DNA of 21,898 nt from JAHELQ01 sp965603365 (GTDB lineage: Bacteria > Acidobacteriota > Aminicenantia > UBA2199). The notes beneath the pieces are model-generated. The model saw only the letters and a program-made list of their open reading frames with translations. It was not told where the DNA came from and searched no databases. Shown one piece after another: positions 1 to 7,447 of this stretch. Made by a program: the position numbers and the translations under genes. The stretch is taken from NCBI GenBank assembly GCA_965603365.1, contig CBFDCR010000084.1:1-21898 (forward strand), given 5' to 3'. Within the stretch, counting starts at the first letter, position 1, and each line of letters begins with the position of its first letter.

Positions 1-18
1 TTTACCCGCTCAAGTTTC

Positions 19-47
19 AGTTTAACTATTTTCCCTCCCTCTGTCAA
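19..47 (-). promoter_or_regulatory. Leftward sigma70-type promoter candidate
   Basis: On the minus strand a perfect TTGACA (plus 42-47) is followed after 17 bases by TAAACT (plus 19-24), a 4/6 match to TATAAT. The predicted start lies near position 12, so the transcript would leave the window on the left. The gene it would serve is not in the window. The -35 box and spacing are good; the -10 box is only fair. Confidence 0.42.
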
Positions 48-122
48 GTATTTTTTCCATTTTTTTGGCCTGTCCCTTATCCTTATATCCCCCTTTGCCC
101 TTTGGAAATTTGATGATACCAT

Positions 123-145
123 ATTCAAGAATTCAGTTCAAGAAC
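123..145. repeat. Two tandem dyads, operator-like
   Basis: Two short inverted repeats with the same core lie 13 bp apart: ATTCAAGAAT (123-132) and GTTCAAGAAC (136-145). Both have the form NTTC-AA-GAAN. They lie about 100 bp into the leftward transcription unit's upstream side and about 350 bp upstream of the pilM promoter. The arrangement suits a dimeric regulator binding two adjacent sites, but no regulator is identified. Confidence 0.3.
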
Positions 146-160
146 CGGCTATTTTATAGG

Positions 161-180
161 GGCAACCTTGTGCGGCTGCC
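161..180. repeat. Short imperfect hairpin, possibly a degraded dispersed repeat
   Basis: GGCAACC (161-167) and GGCTGCC (174-180) form a stem with one A-C mismatch around a six-base loop. It resembles the GGCAACC/GGTTGCC palindromes dispersed between genes in many anaerobe genomes. Only this one copy is in the window, so family membership is a guess. Confidence 0.25.
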
Positions 181-268
181 TTAAGACTTAATCCAACTCT
201 GGTTAATTTTTTGTCGGATTTTGGACAAAAAAGGGGTAAATTCCCGATTTCAGGGTGAGTTTGAACCC

Positions 269-320
269 TTTTTTTATGTTTTTTTTCAAAAAAAAATTTT
301 TTTTATTTTTTTTTAAAAAA
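269..320. repeat. A/T homopolymer tract
   Basis: Over about 52 bases only one G (278) and one C (287) interrupt runs of T and A, including a run of nine A followed directly by eight T and later nine T followed by six A. Such tracts bend DNA and exclude nucleoid proteins unevenly. It sits about 180-230 bp upstream of the pilM promoter. It is also the kind of tract where assembly length errors occur. Confidence 0.6.
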
Positions 321-497
321 GGCCGAAAAATCACAATTTTAGGGGAATTTTCGCTATTTTTTCGTGTTTTGGGATCCTTGATTACATAGATATATAGGTC
401 GTTTTGGAGTGCAGCCCGTCGAGATTAAGATATAATCAGGGTTTTCTAAGAAAAATGCGAACATCCCCGATATACCTGTAAAACGAAAGAAAAAGGC

Positions 498-524
498 TTG
501 ACATTTAATATTGGCTGTGATAGT
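498..524 (+). promoter_or_regulatory. Promoter of the pilMNOPQ operon
   Basis: A perfect TTGACA (498-503) is followed after 15 bases by GATAGT (519-524), a 4/6 -10 box preceded by TG at 516-517, giving the extended -10 form TGn. An extended -10 can compensate for the short spacer. The predicted start near 531 gives a leader of about 34 bases that includes the GGAGA ribosome-binding site at 554-558. Confidence 0.5.
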
Positions 525-564
525 TAGTAGTTGAGATGAAAATAGACCGAAATGGAGATGCGGT

Positions 565-1647
565 ATGGCTTTTTTCGACCTAATGCAATCTAAAAAAATC
601 GTGGGCCTGGATATCGGTTCGTTCGCCCTAAAATTGGTGGAATTAAAACCAAAAAAAAAGGGAAAAGAAATTACCTTTGAACTGGAATCATTGGGATATG
701 AACCGGTTCCCTACCAGGCCATTGTTGAAGGAAGCATTATGGATTCAACTGCCGTGGTTGATGCAATTCAACATATTTTTTATGAGAGTAAAACTAAGAC
801 TAAGAAATTGTCTTTTGGTGTTTCCGGCAGTTCTGTTATTGTTAAAAGGATTGAAGTACAGAGATTGAATCCCAATGAGATGCATGAGCACATATTGTGG
901 GAGGCAAGACCCCATATCCCTTTTACACCGGAAGAGGTCAATATCGATTACGAGATCATTGAATCTGCCGACGTTGCCCCAGACCGGGTGGGGGTCATTC
1001 TGGCGGCGGTCAAAAAAGAGAAACTCCATGATTATCTCAATGTGGTGACTATTGCGGATAAAACTGCGGGTATCGTCGATCTGGAGTCTTTTGCCGTTTT
1101 AAACAGCGTATTGAAAAATTATGAAATATATAGGGAGAGAAGTATTGCCATTATCAACATTGGCGCCTCCATCACCAACGTGGTTATCTCTAGAGGTGGG
1201 CACCCTGTTTTTGTTCGAGATATAGCTTTTGGGGGTAATCAATTCACCGACTTGATTCAGAAAGAATTGTCTCTTAAATACGAAAAGGCGGAATCGGTAA
1301 AGAAGGGACGTCAGGTGGAGGGGGTTTCACCGGCAGCAGTTAAGCCGGTGATTAATTTGATATTCAACGAATTAAAAAACGAAATCAAAAAGACCTTCGA
1401 GTTCTATCGTTCCAATACCACGGAAGGGCGGATTGATAATATTTTACTGGGCGGCGGTACGGCAAATCTTGAATCTATTATCGATTTCTTTTCCCAGGGA
1501 TTTGATATTCCCGTTGAGATTGTCAATCCCTTCAACACAATTGAGATCAATCCGAAGAGGTTTGATCTTGATTTTATCAATGAAATGGCCCCTGTGTTTA
1601 ATGTAGCCATGGGGCTAGCTTTAAGAGCCACTGGAGAGGTCAAATGA
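565..1647 (+). CDS. pilM: Type IV pilus assembly ATPase-like protein PilM
   Basis: PilM is a cytoplasmic actin/FtsA-like protein that binds the N-terminal tail of PilN and links the inner-membrane pilus alignment complex to the cytoplasmic motors. The 360-residue product has the actin-fold nucleotide motifs in order: phosphate-1 near residues 14-26 (GLDIGSFALKLVEL), phosphate-2 near 200-210 (INIGASITNVVI) and an adenosine loop near 295-305 (LLGGGTANLE). Length is normal for the family. The ATG has GGAGA six bases upstream. It is the first gene of pilMNOPQ, and its stop overlaps the pilN start as ATGA, so translation is probably coupled. Identification is firm from both motifs and gene order. 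Confidence 0.95.
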   Translation: MAFFDLMQSKKIVGLDIGSFALKLVELKPKKKGKEITFELESLGYEPVPYQAIVEGSIMDSTAVVDAIQHIFYESKTKTKKLSFGVSGSSVIVKRIEVQRLNPNEMHEHILWEARPHIPFTPEEVNIDYEIIESADVAPDRVGVILAAVKKEKLHDYLNVVTIADKTAGIVDLESFAVLNSVLKNYEIYRERSIAIINIGASITNVVISRGGHPVFVRDIAFGGNQFTDLIQKELSLKYEKAESVKKGRQVEGVSPAAVKPVINLIFNELKNEIKKTFEFYRSNTTEGRIDNILLGGGTANLESIIDFFSQGFDIPVEIVNPFNTIEINPKRFDLDFINEMAPVFNVAMGLALRATGEVK

Positions 1648-2240
1648 TAAAAGTCAATTTACTAAGCCCTGAAAAGAAAGAGGTAGCCGGGGCTCCTGAG
1701 GCTGGGGCTTTTGCGGAAGAGGAAAAAGAGGCTAAGATTAATGTGGGTGCCATTGTCGCAGCCGTTTTATTGACTGTGGGAATCATCGGTTTTTTATACT
1801 TTTCCCAGTCTAACACCCTTGACAACAAGCAGAAGCTACTGGCTGAGAAAAGAGCCAGGAAGGCGCAACTGGACAGCGTGTTAAAAACATTGGCGCAACT
1901 GGAAAAGACCAAAAAGAATCTCGACAGGAAAGTAAAAGTAATCGGAGAGCTCAAGAGTCGGCAGACATCAACGGTGAGAATGATGGATGAAGTATCCAGG
2001 GCACTTCCCGATTGGGTCTGGCTAACTAAAATGAGTTTTTCCAAAGGTGTTGTGACTTTAGATGGTAGAGCGTTGTCAAATAATTTGATTGCCGATTTTA
2101 TTAACAATCTCGACAGCACCGGGTATTTTGTCAACATCCGGCTGAAATCTTCCAAAAGAGCCAGACGCCGCGGCACAGAGGTTTACGATTTTAGTATCAG
2201 TTGTCAATTTGTGGCACCAACTTCAAGAAAGGCGGTATAA
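1644..2240 (+). CDS. pilN: Type IV pilus inner-membrane protein PilN
   Basis: PilN is a bitopic inner-membrane protein that binds PilM through its cytoplasmic N-terminus and forms a complex with PilO in the periplasm. The 198-residue product begins with the PilM-binding consensus (MIKVNLLSPEKK, close to the usual INLLP). It has a single membrane segment at about 32-53 and a charged coiled coil at about 55-100, then a ferredoxin-like periplasmic domain containing VWLTKMSFSKGVVTLDG. The cytoplasmic stretch before the membrane is unusually acidic and about 20 residues longer than in Thermus or Neisseria types. The start overlaps pilM by four bases; GGAGAGG lies just upstream inside pilM. Confidence 0.92.
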   Translation: MIKVNLLSPEKKEVAGAPEAGAFAEEEKEAKINVGAIVAAVLLTVGIIGFLYFSQSNTLDNKQKLLAEKRARKAQLDSVLKTLAQLEKTKKNLDRKVKVIGELKSRQTSTVRMMDEVSRALPDWVWLTKMSFSKGVVTLDGRALSNNLIADFINNLDSTGYFVNIRLKSSKRARRRGTEVYDFSISCQFVAPTSRKAV

Positions 2241-2241
2241 C

Positions 2242-2832
2242 ATGGATTTACAAACTTTACCCTGGTACGGCCAGTTTGCGGTTTTTTTAGTGATCGGTGC
2301 CATTGTATTGGGAATTTTCTATTATATTCATTATTCCCCCAACCAGGCCACCATCAAGGGCCTTGAGACCCAGATTGAAAACCTGGACATCGAAATTCGC
2401 AAGGCTGAGAGAGAAGAGAAAAAACTGAAGCAGATTCAAGAAGAACTGGAAGCCAAAAGAGCCGTCCTGGAAAAGCTAAAATCTATCTTGCCGGAAAAGA
2501 GCGAAATTAGCCAGATTTTGAAAAATATACAATCCATCATCCAGAATGTAAAGCTGGAAATCGTGAATTTCTCACCCCGAGGAGAGCAGAGAAAGGAGGT
2601 TTACATCGAGAAACCGATAAATATCAGTATAGAAGGAAGCTATCACAACCTGGGGATCTTTTTTGACCAACTTTCAAAGATTAAAAAAATCTTTACGGTG
2701 GACAATTTAAATATTCGCCCATTTAACCGGATGTCCCGGGATTTTACCATTCAGGCGAGCTTCACCGCCGTCACATACCTGTACAGGGAACAAGCTGAGC
2801 GGAAAAAGAGTTCAAAAAGAAGGAGAAGGTGA
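2242..2832 (+). CDS. pilO: Type IV pilus inner-membrane protein PilO
   Basis: PilO pairs with PilN in the periplasm and holds PilP, forming the alignment ring between the motor and the secretin. The 196-residue product has one membrane helix (about 9-30), a coiled coil rich in Glu and Lys (about 36-82) and a C-terminal ferredoxin-like PilO domain. It ends in a strongly basic tail (KKSSKRRRR). The frame is open 33 bases further upstream, but ATG at 2242 was chosen because AAAGGCGG lies six bases before it and it follows the pilN stop by one base. The stop overlaps the open frame leading into pilP. Confidence 0.9.
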   Translation: MDLQTLPWYGQFAVFLVIGAIVLGIFYYIHYSPNQATIKGLETQIENLDIEIRKAEREEKKLKQIQEELEAKRAVLEKLKSILPEKSEISQILKNIQSIIQNVKLEIVNFSPRGEQRKEVYIEKPINISIEGSYHNLGIFFDQLSKIKKIFTVDNLNIRPFNRMSRDFTIQASFTAVTYLYREQAERKKSSKRRRR

Positions 2833-2858
2833 TGGGCTATAATTCGAGGAGAAGAGAG

Positions 2859-3344
2859 ATGAAATATTTCATATTATTATTTTTCATTTTATCTTTCCTG
2901 GTTTTTTCCCAACAGACGGAAAAAGCGGATGCGCAAGAACAAGAAGTGGTATCGAATCAAGGCGAAGATGAAAACCGGCTTCAAGCACAGCCCGGCGACT
3001 TCATTTATACCCCGATGGGAAGACGGGACCCTTTCTGGGATTTACTGCAAGGGCGGAATATCAAGGACAATCGAGAGGCCATCGAAGGCATACCCGGTTT
3101 GATGATCGATGAATTGGATCTTGGAGGCATTATTTTTTCAGAGGGTAGTTATAAAGCAATGGTGGTGGGACCGGACAATATGCCCTATGTCATTAAAGTC
3201 GGGGATAATGTGTATGATGGGGAAGTTATTAAAATCGATAATTCAACAGTGACATTTAAAAAGATCCTTACCGTTGCCTTAGGGGGCAAGAAGGAGAGAA
3301 TTATCGTAAAAAGAATCAGTCCTGAGGAGGAAAAGCAAAAATGA
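2859..3344 (+). CDS. pilP: Type IV pilus assembly protein PilP
   Basis: PilP bridges the PilN-PilO complex to the N0/N1 domains of the secretin PilQ. The product is 161 residues, with a hydrophobic N-terminal export signal (about 2-17), a polar linker, and the family hallmark GRRDPF at 54-59 followed by the beta-sandwich HR domain (LGGIIF... AMVVGPDNMPYVIKVGD). The frame is open to a GTG at 2829 that overlaps pilO, but ATG 2859 has GAGGAG about seven bases upstream and gives a clean signal sequence, so it is preferred. Classical PilP is a lipoprotein; no lipobox Cys is present here, so this version is probably signal-anchored or cleaved. Its stop overlaps the pilQ start as ATGA. Confidence 0.9.
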   Translation: MKYFILLFFILSFLVFSQQTEKADAQEQEVVSNQGEDENRLQAQPGDFIYTPMGRRDPFWDLLQGRNIKDNREAIEGIPGLMIDELDLGGIIFSEGSYKAMVVGPDNMPYVIKVGDNVYDGEVIKIDNSTVTFKKILTVALGGKKERIIVKRISPEEEKQK

Positions 3345-5668
3345 AATTTAAAACTTTTGCATTAATTATATTAGTTCTGGGCCTCACCGGCTTTCTGAAA
3401 GCCAAATTGGCCATAACCGACGTCGAATATCTGGCGGGGAACGATTTTGTGCAGCTCCGTTTTATTACGGATGAGATCATTCCCATCCCTGATTTATTTT
3501 ATCCTCAAAAGGATGACTATGAATTGATCGTTATGAGAATAAAGGATGTGGACGTTAGCCTCCTTGAATCGAAACTGGAATTTGATTCCCCCATCATTGA
3601 AAATGTGAATATTGTACCACAGGAGGCATATGTTGACGTGGAAATCCGGTTGAAGGATAAGGTGAACTATCGGGTGTTTACCAATCAGAATGGCCTTTAT
3701 ATTGAGTTTCCCAATATCAAAAAAGGGGGATCTCTGAAGACTCGATCTCAGCAGAAAGCAAAAGAGTATTCACCCCCAAAGTCGCCGATAGACTCTAATG
3801 TGGATGGAGACTGTTCGATCCAGGATGTTCGCATCAGCAAAAGAGATCCGGGGGAGATAGAACTTGAGCTCTTAATGTCCCGAAAAGCCGATTACAAGGT
3901 TATCCCGATACCTGAAAACCCGGTCCGACTGGCCATTGACCTGAAAAATACCAGATCAAGGATCATTAATCGGGAAATCAACCATCTCAATGTAAAGGCC
4001 CTCCGGGGTGCTTACAATTCCCCGGATGTGTTCAGGTTGGTTTTTGATTTGCATTATCTAAAGAATTATCGGGTTCGGTTTGAAGGCAATAAATTAAAAG
4101 TTGCCTTCTTCAATCAGAGTCAACCTGACGATAATATTGTAGCTGCTTCCAATGTCAAAGATGTTACGGAGAAGGAGCCTGAGACTTCCAGTTCAATACC
4201 GGCCCCGGCAGATGAGAAGCCGACTGAGACATCATCATTTGAACAGGCAAAGCCCCTGGATATGAAGGGGGCCACTGAAGAATTTTTTACCGAGGAAAAA
4301 TCAAAAGTTGCCGCCCAGGCGCCGCCTGGTAATTTCGTAAGCGTTCAAGATGATCAGGGTAAGAATCAGGTCACCTATCTAAAACAGACCATTCAGAGCG
4401 GTGAGAGGAAGTATTCCGGTGATTTGTACGACTTTAATTTTAAAGATGCCGACCTCATCAATGTGTTGAAGTTTATTGCCCGGATTGCCGGGTTAAACAT
4501 GATGATCGACCCGGGTGTCTCCGGCAGGGTCACCAGTGAGCTCTTTCAGGTTCCCTGGGATCAAGCCCTGGAGCTGTTTTTAAAAGTCAATGGCCTGGAT
4601 ATGGTTCTGGAAGGCAATATCCTGAGGATCGGTAAGGCTGACGTACTGGCCCGGGAGTCGGAGCAGAGGCGAAAATTGAGAGAGGCCCGGGAAATGGAGG
4701 GCGAGTTGACCACCACCATCCGCTCGTTGAGCTATGCCAAGGGAACTCAGTTGTTCGCTATTTTGAAGAAACAGTTGACCCAGCGGGGTGAGATCCTGGT
4801 GGATGACCGTTCCAACACGTTGATTATTTCCGAAGTACCGGAAAGGATTAAATTGCTGGATACCCTCATCGACGCCCTGGATACCCCCAATGCCCAGGTC
4901 TCCATCGAAGCCAGGATCGTGGAAACCACCGGCAATTTTGAACAGGGGTTTGGTATCCAGTGGGGTTACAATATGATTGCCGATGCCGCCTACGGCAATC
5001 AGACTACCCTGAAGTTCCCCAATTCCGTCCGGGTGGTGGGTGACGCCATCTCCAATATCCAGAACCCCGGTATGCCCAGTACCCTGCCCGGCGGTGGATA
5101 CGCCATCAACCTGCCGGCTGCAGGCAGGAGTTCCGGGACGTCCTTCTCTTTAGGTAATGTGGCCAACACCTTCCGGCTGGATATGGCCTTGAGTGCCATG
5201 GAGAAGCAGGGGAAAGGCAAAATTATCTCTGCGCCCAAGACTGTCACCCAGAACAATATGGAGGCCATCCTGCAGCAGGGACAGCAGATCCCGGTGCAGA
5301 CCATTCAGAACAATACGGTGACCGTGCAATATATACCGGCGGCCCTGGAATTGAAGGTCACGCCGCAAATTACCGCCAAGGGAACGGTTATTATGACCCT
5401 CGACATTAAAAACAATGCCGCCGATTTTGCCAACCCTGTAAACGGCATCCCCCCCATCACCACCCAGACCATCAAGACCTCGGTGATGGCCAATGACGGC
5501 GGCACCATCGTCATCGGCGGCATGTACCGGATCGAGGATTCCGTCAACAGGGATAGCGTTCCACTTTTGAGTAAAATCCCGATATTAGGCAATTTATTTA
5601 AAAATAAGTCTCGATTTGGGAGGAGAAGGGAACTGCTCGTTTTTATTACTCCCCGAATCGTAAAATAG
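3341..5668 (+). CDS. pilQ: Type IV pilus secretin PilQ
   Basis: PilQ forms the outer-membrane gated channel through which the pilus fibre or DNA passes. The 775-residue precursor has a signal peptide (about 1-21). Two AMIN peptidoglycan-binding domains follow (about 22-125 and 158-255), then a Pro/Glu/Ser linker (about 265-360). The STN/N0 domain begins at YDFNFKDADL near 365 and is followed by a secretin N domain. The C-terminal secretin barrel contains the family signature VPLLSKIPILGNLF near 740 and ends in VFITPRIVK. All expected modules are present and complete. GAGGAGG lies about ten bases before the ATG. It is the last gene of the core alignment set. Confidence 0.96.
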   Translation: MKFKTFALIILVLGLTGFLKAKLAITDVEYLAGNDFVQLRFITDEIIPIPDLFYPQKDDYELIVMRIKDVDVSLLESKLEFDSPIIENVNIVPQEAYVDVEIRLKDKVNYRVFTNQNGLYIEFPNIKKGGSLKTRSQQKAKEYSPPKSPIDSNVDGDCSIQDVRISKRDPGEIELELLMSRKADYKVIPIPENPVRLAIDLKNTRSRIINREINHLNVKALRGAYNSPDVFRLVFDLHYLKNYRVRFEGNKLKVAFFNQSQPDDNIVAASNVKDVTEKEPETSSSIPAPADEKPTETSSFEQAKPLDMKGATEEFFTEEKSKVAAQAPPGNFVSVQDDQGKNQVTYLKQTIQSGERKYSGDLYDFNFKDADLINVLKFIARIAGLNMMIDPGVSGRVTSELFQVPWDQALELFLKVNGLDMVLEGNILRIGKADVLARESEQRRKLREAREMEGELTTTIRSLSYAKGTQLFAILKKQLTQRGEILVDDRSNTLIISEVPERIKLLDTLIDALDTPNAQVSIEARIVETTGNFEQGFGIQWGYNMIADAAYGNQTTLKFPNSVRVVGDAISNIQNPGMPSTLPGGGYAINLPAAGRSSGTSFSLGNVANTFRLDMALSAMEKQGKGKIISAPKTVTQNNMEAILQQGQQIPVQTIQNNTVTVQYIPAALELKVTPQITAKGTVIMTLDIKNNAADFANPVNGIPPITTQTIKTSVMANDGGTIVIGGMYRIEDSVNRDSVPLLSKIPILGNLFKNKSRFGRRRELLVFITPRIVK

Positions 5669-5678
5669 GAGGTAATGA

Positions 5679-6272
5679 ATGGGTATTAAAAATATTTTGG
5701 TGATTTTTACCTTTGCGTTACTCCTGGTATTATCCGGCTGTAATACGGTGGAGAATAAAACCATCTCCGGGTCCAGGTTGGTTGTGTTGAGTGTTACCGG
5801 CAAAGATTTAGATGGAACCGAGGGTTCTACCACCATATTTTCAGACGTATTGACCCAGGGCGGTATCTTTAACGACAACGGTGTGGCCGAATTAACGGCC
5901 CAGCTACTGGACCCGGCCAAAACGCCGGCAGAATCCACCTATTACAATGATATTGTGGTGGACCAGGTGGACGTGGAATATTCCCGGGCCGATGGGCAGA
6001 ATGTCCCGGGCCAGGATGTGCCCTACAGTTTTTCCCAGAAGGTCTATGCCATCGTGGAGATCGCCGACACCACCGAGTTGCCCTTTGTTTTGATCCCCCA
6101 TACCGCCAAGATTGAACCCCCCCTGATCCATCTGGTGAGAAGCGGCGCCGAAAAAATATTGAAGCTGGAGGCTAAAGTGACCTTCCACGGCAAGGATTTA
6201 GGGGACAACCGGGTCGAACCTGTGGTCGGCTACGTCTCTGTATGGTGCGCCAATTTTGCCGATCCTGATTAA
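5679..6272 (+). CDS. Putative lipoprotein of unknown function, pilus-locus associated
   Basis: I do not recognise a named family. The 197-residue product has a lipoprotein signal with lipobox LSGC (Cys21), so the mature protein should be lipid-anchored, probably in the outer membrane. The rest is predicted to be mainly beta strand, with two related halves in style: statements about independence of variables such as VDQVDVEYSRADG and later KLEAKVTFHGKDL, suggesting one or two immunoglobulin-like sandwiches. It starts ten bases after pilQ with a perfect AGGAGGT five bases before ATG, so it is very probably co-transcribed with pilMNOPQ. A role as a secretin-associated lipoprotein is possible from position only; it is not recognisably a classical pilotin. 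Confidence 0.75.
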   Translation: MGIKNILVIFTFALLLVLSGCNTVENKTISGSRLVVLSVTGKDLDGTEGSTTIFSDVLTQGGIFNDNGVAELTAQLLDPAKTPAESTYYNDIVVDQVDVEYSRADGQNVPGQDVPYSFSQKVYAIVEIADTTELPFVLIPHTAKIEPPLIHLVRSGAEKILKLEAKVTFHGKDLGDNRVEPVVGYVSVWCANFADPD

Positions 6273-6320
6273 TAGATGGGGCTCACCATGAACGATAAAT
6301 ACAAATGGAGGCATAAGAAA

Positions 6321-7376
6321 ATGAAGAGATACATGATCGTTATATTAATCGCAGCGGTGGTGGGGGCACTGGGCCTTACTTCCTGCAAGCGTTCGTCTGT
6401 CGAAGAGCCGGGGATGAAGGATACGTCGGCCTTTCGGATATTTCTGACCGGTACGGCCCATCCGGCCACCCTTTACGTACCGGCCTCCCTGCCGGAAAAG
6501 AGAACCGTTATCCGGATAAAAGCAAGGAACAACGACGGTACCCCCGTGGCCAATGGCACTATTGTGTTCCAGGCGGGAGACTATGGCTACTTCACCGGTT
6601 ATCTGGTCAGCGATACCCGTGTCACCAATGCCAACGGCATTGCCGAAATCACCTATTTTATCCCTCCCGGTTTGAATCCCAAGTACGGCGATACGGAGAT
6701 CAACATCAAGTCTACCTTTAAGGACGACGGCCGTCTGGAGAATGTGCCTCCCCTGTACGAAGTCCACGAGTATGTTTCCGTCCGCCTCATTCCCTATGAT
6801 AAGAAAGAGGTCATCCGGATCTGGGGATACGCGTCCAGTCAGGAAGGTGGCGGTTTTGCCGGTCTGCCCGTTATCTTCGAGAATGCCGGCATTACCGTAA
6901 CCCGGTCATCCGGCAGTTACGATTTTTATGCCCCCTGGGGCTGGTTTGGCACCATTGAAGCGGGCTCTCTCGACGGTTATACCGTTGAACCCAGTGCCGG
7001 TTATACCATTGGATTCTCCCTGTACAGCGATACCGGGCCTTATAATTTTGTGTTGATACCGGATCCGGTCGATCCCACCCTGCAAGCCACGCCAGCCTCT
7101 TTTGATCTAACGAGTGTGAGTGGAAGCGGCTTTGAGATATATGTGTTTAACAGTACTACCGACGATGTGATTACCATCAGGGTACAATCCGGAGCAAACT
7201 GGATTCACATTACCTCTCCTGCGTCGGGAACGGGGACAACTCCCGCTTCGGTGTTCTTCCGTGTAGATGCCAATCCAAGTGGAGTGAACAGAAGCAGTAC
7301 CATTGAAATAACGGCAATATCGCCGACAGGCGTACAAGGTTCACCGCAAACGATTAGTGTTAACCAGGAAGGTTAA
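6321..7376 (+). CDS. Lipoprotein with Ig-like, GYT-type and BACON-like domains
   Basis: The 351-residue product has a lipoprotein signal with lipobox LTSC (Cys22). Three predicted beta-sandwich modules follow. About 40-155 is a bacterial Ig-like (Big_1 style) domain with NDGTPVANGTIVF and TNANGIAEITY. About 163-247 is a carboxypeptidase-regulatory-like domain with the pattern GSYDFYAPWGWFGTIE then GYTVEPSAGYTI. About 253-351 is BACON-like, with NWIHITSPASGTG and a terminal TISVNQEG. BACON domains are linked to carbohydrate or mucin binding. The frame opens at 6276, but ATG 6321 has GGAGG nine bases upstream and begins the signal peptide directly. Its place after pilQ suggests a surface or periplasmic pilus accessory; adhesion is inference. 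Confidence 0.78.
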   Translation: MKRYMIVILIAAVVGALGLTSCKRSSVEEPGMKDTSAFRIFLTGTAHPATLYVPASLPEKRTVIRIKARNNDGTPVANGTIVFQAGDYGYFTGYLVSDTRVTNANGIAEITYFIPPGLNPKYGDTEINIKSTFKDDGRLENVPPLYEVHEYVSVRLIPYDKKEVIRIWGYASSQEGGGFAGLPVIFENAGITVTRSSGSYDFYAPWGWFGTIEAGSLDGYTVEPSAGYTIGFSLYSDTGPYNFVLIPDPVDPTLQATPASFDLTSVSGSGFEIYVFNSTTDDVITIRVQSGANWIHITSPASGTGTTPASVFFRVDANPSGVNRSSTIEITAISPTGVQGSPQTISVNQEG

Positions 7377-7407
7377 CTATATAAATCATTAAAGTGTATT
7401 TAGAAAA

Positions 7408-7434
7408 TTGTTATTAATTTAGATGGTTTAAAAT
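7408..7434 (+). promoter_or_regulatory. Possible promoter of the TPR/Roadblock pair
   Basis: TTGTTA (7408-7413, 4/6) and TAAAAT (7429-7434, 5/6) are separated by 15 bases in a 71-base A/T-rich gap. The predicted start near 7441 leaves only about seven bases before ATG 7448, which has no Shine-Dalgarno sequence. The short spacer makes this uncertain; the gene may instead be read through from the pil operon. Confidence 0.3.
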
Positions 7435-7447
7435 TGATTAAATTAAG

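Larger units (their letters stand above)
1..564. other. Intergenic region upstream of the pilus operon
   Basis: No convincing coding frame is seen on either strand. The first 120 bases are very pyrimidine-rich on the plus strand. The region contains a leftward promoter candidate (19-47), two tandem dyads (123-145), a small hairpin (161-180), a nearly pure A/T tract (269-320) and the pilM promoter (498-524). The opposed promoters suggest it separates a leftward gene beyond the window from the rightward pil operon. An isolated TATAAT at 431-436 lacks a properly spaced -35 box. Confidence 0.6.

Noticed and set aside
252..275. AGGGT/ACCCT hairpin followed by T-run, as a terminator
   Set aside because: The stem is only five pairs with an eight-base loop, and no rightward gene precedes it in the window.
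431..436. Perfect TATAAT as a pilM promoter
   Set aside because: No -35 box lies at 15-19 bases; the nearest TTGGAG is 21 bases away. The 498-524 promoter is closer to the gene and better formed.
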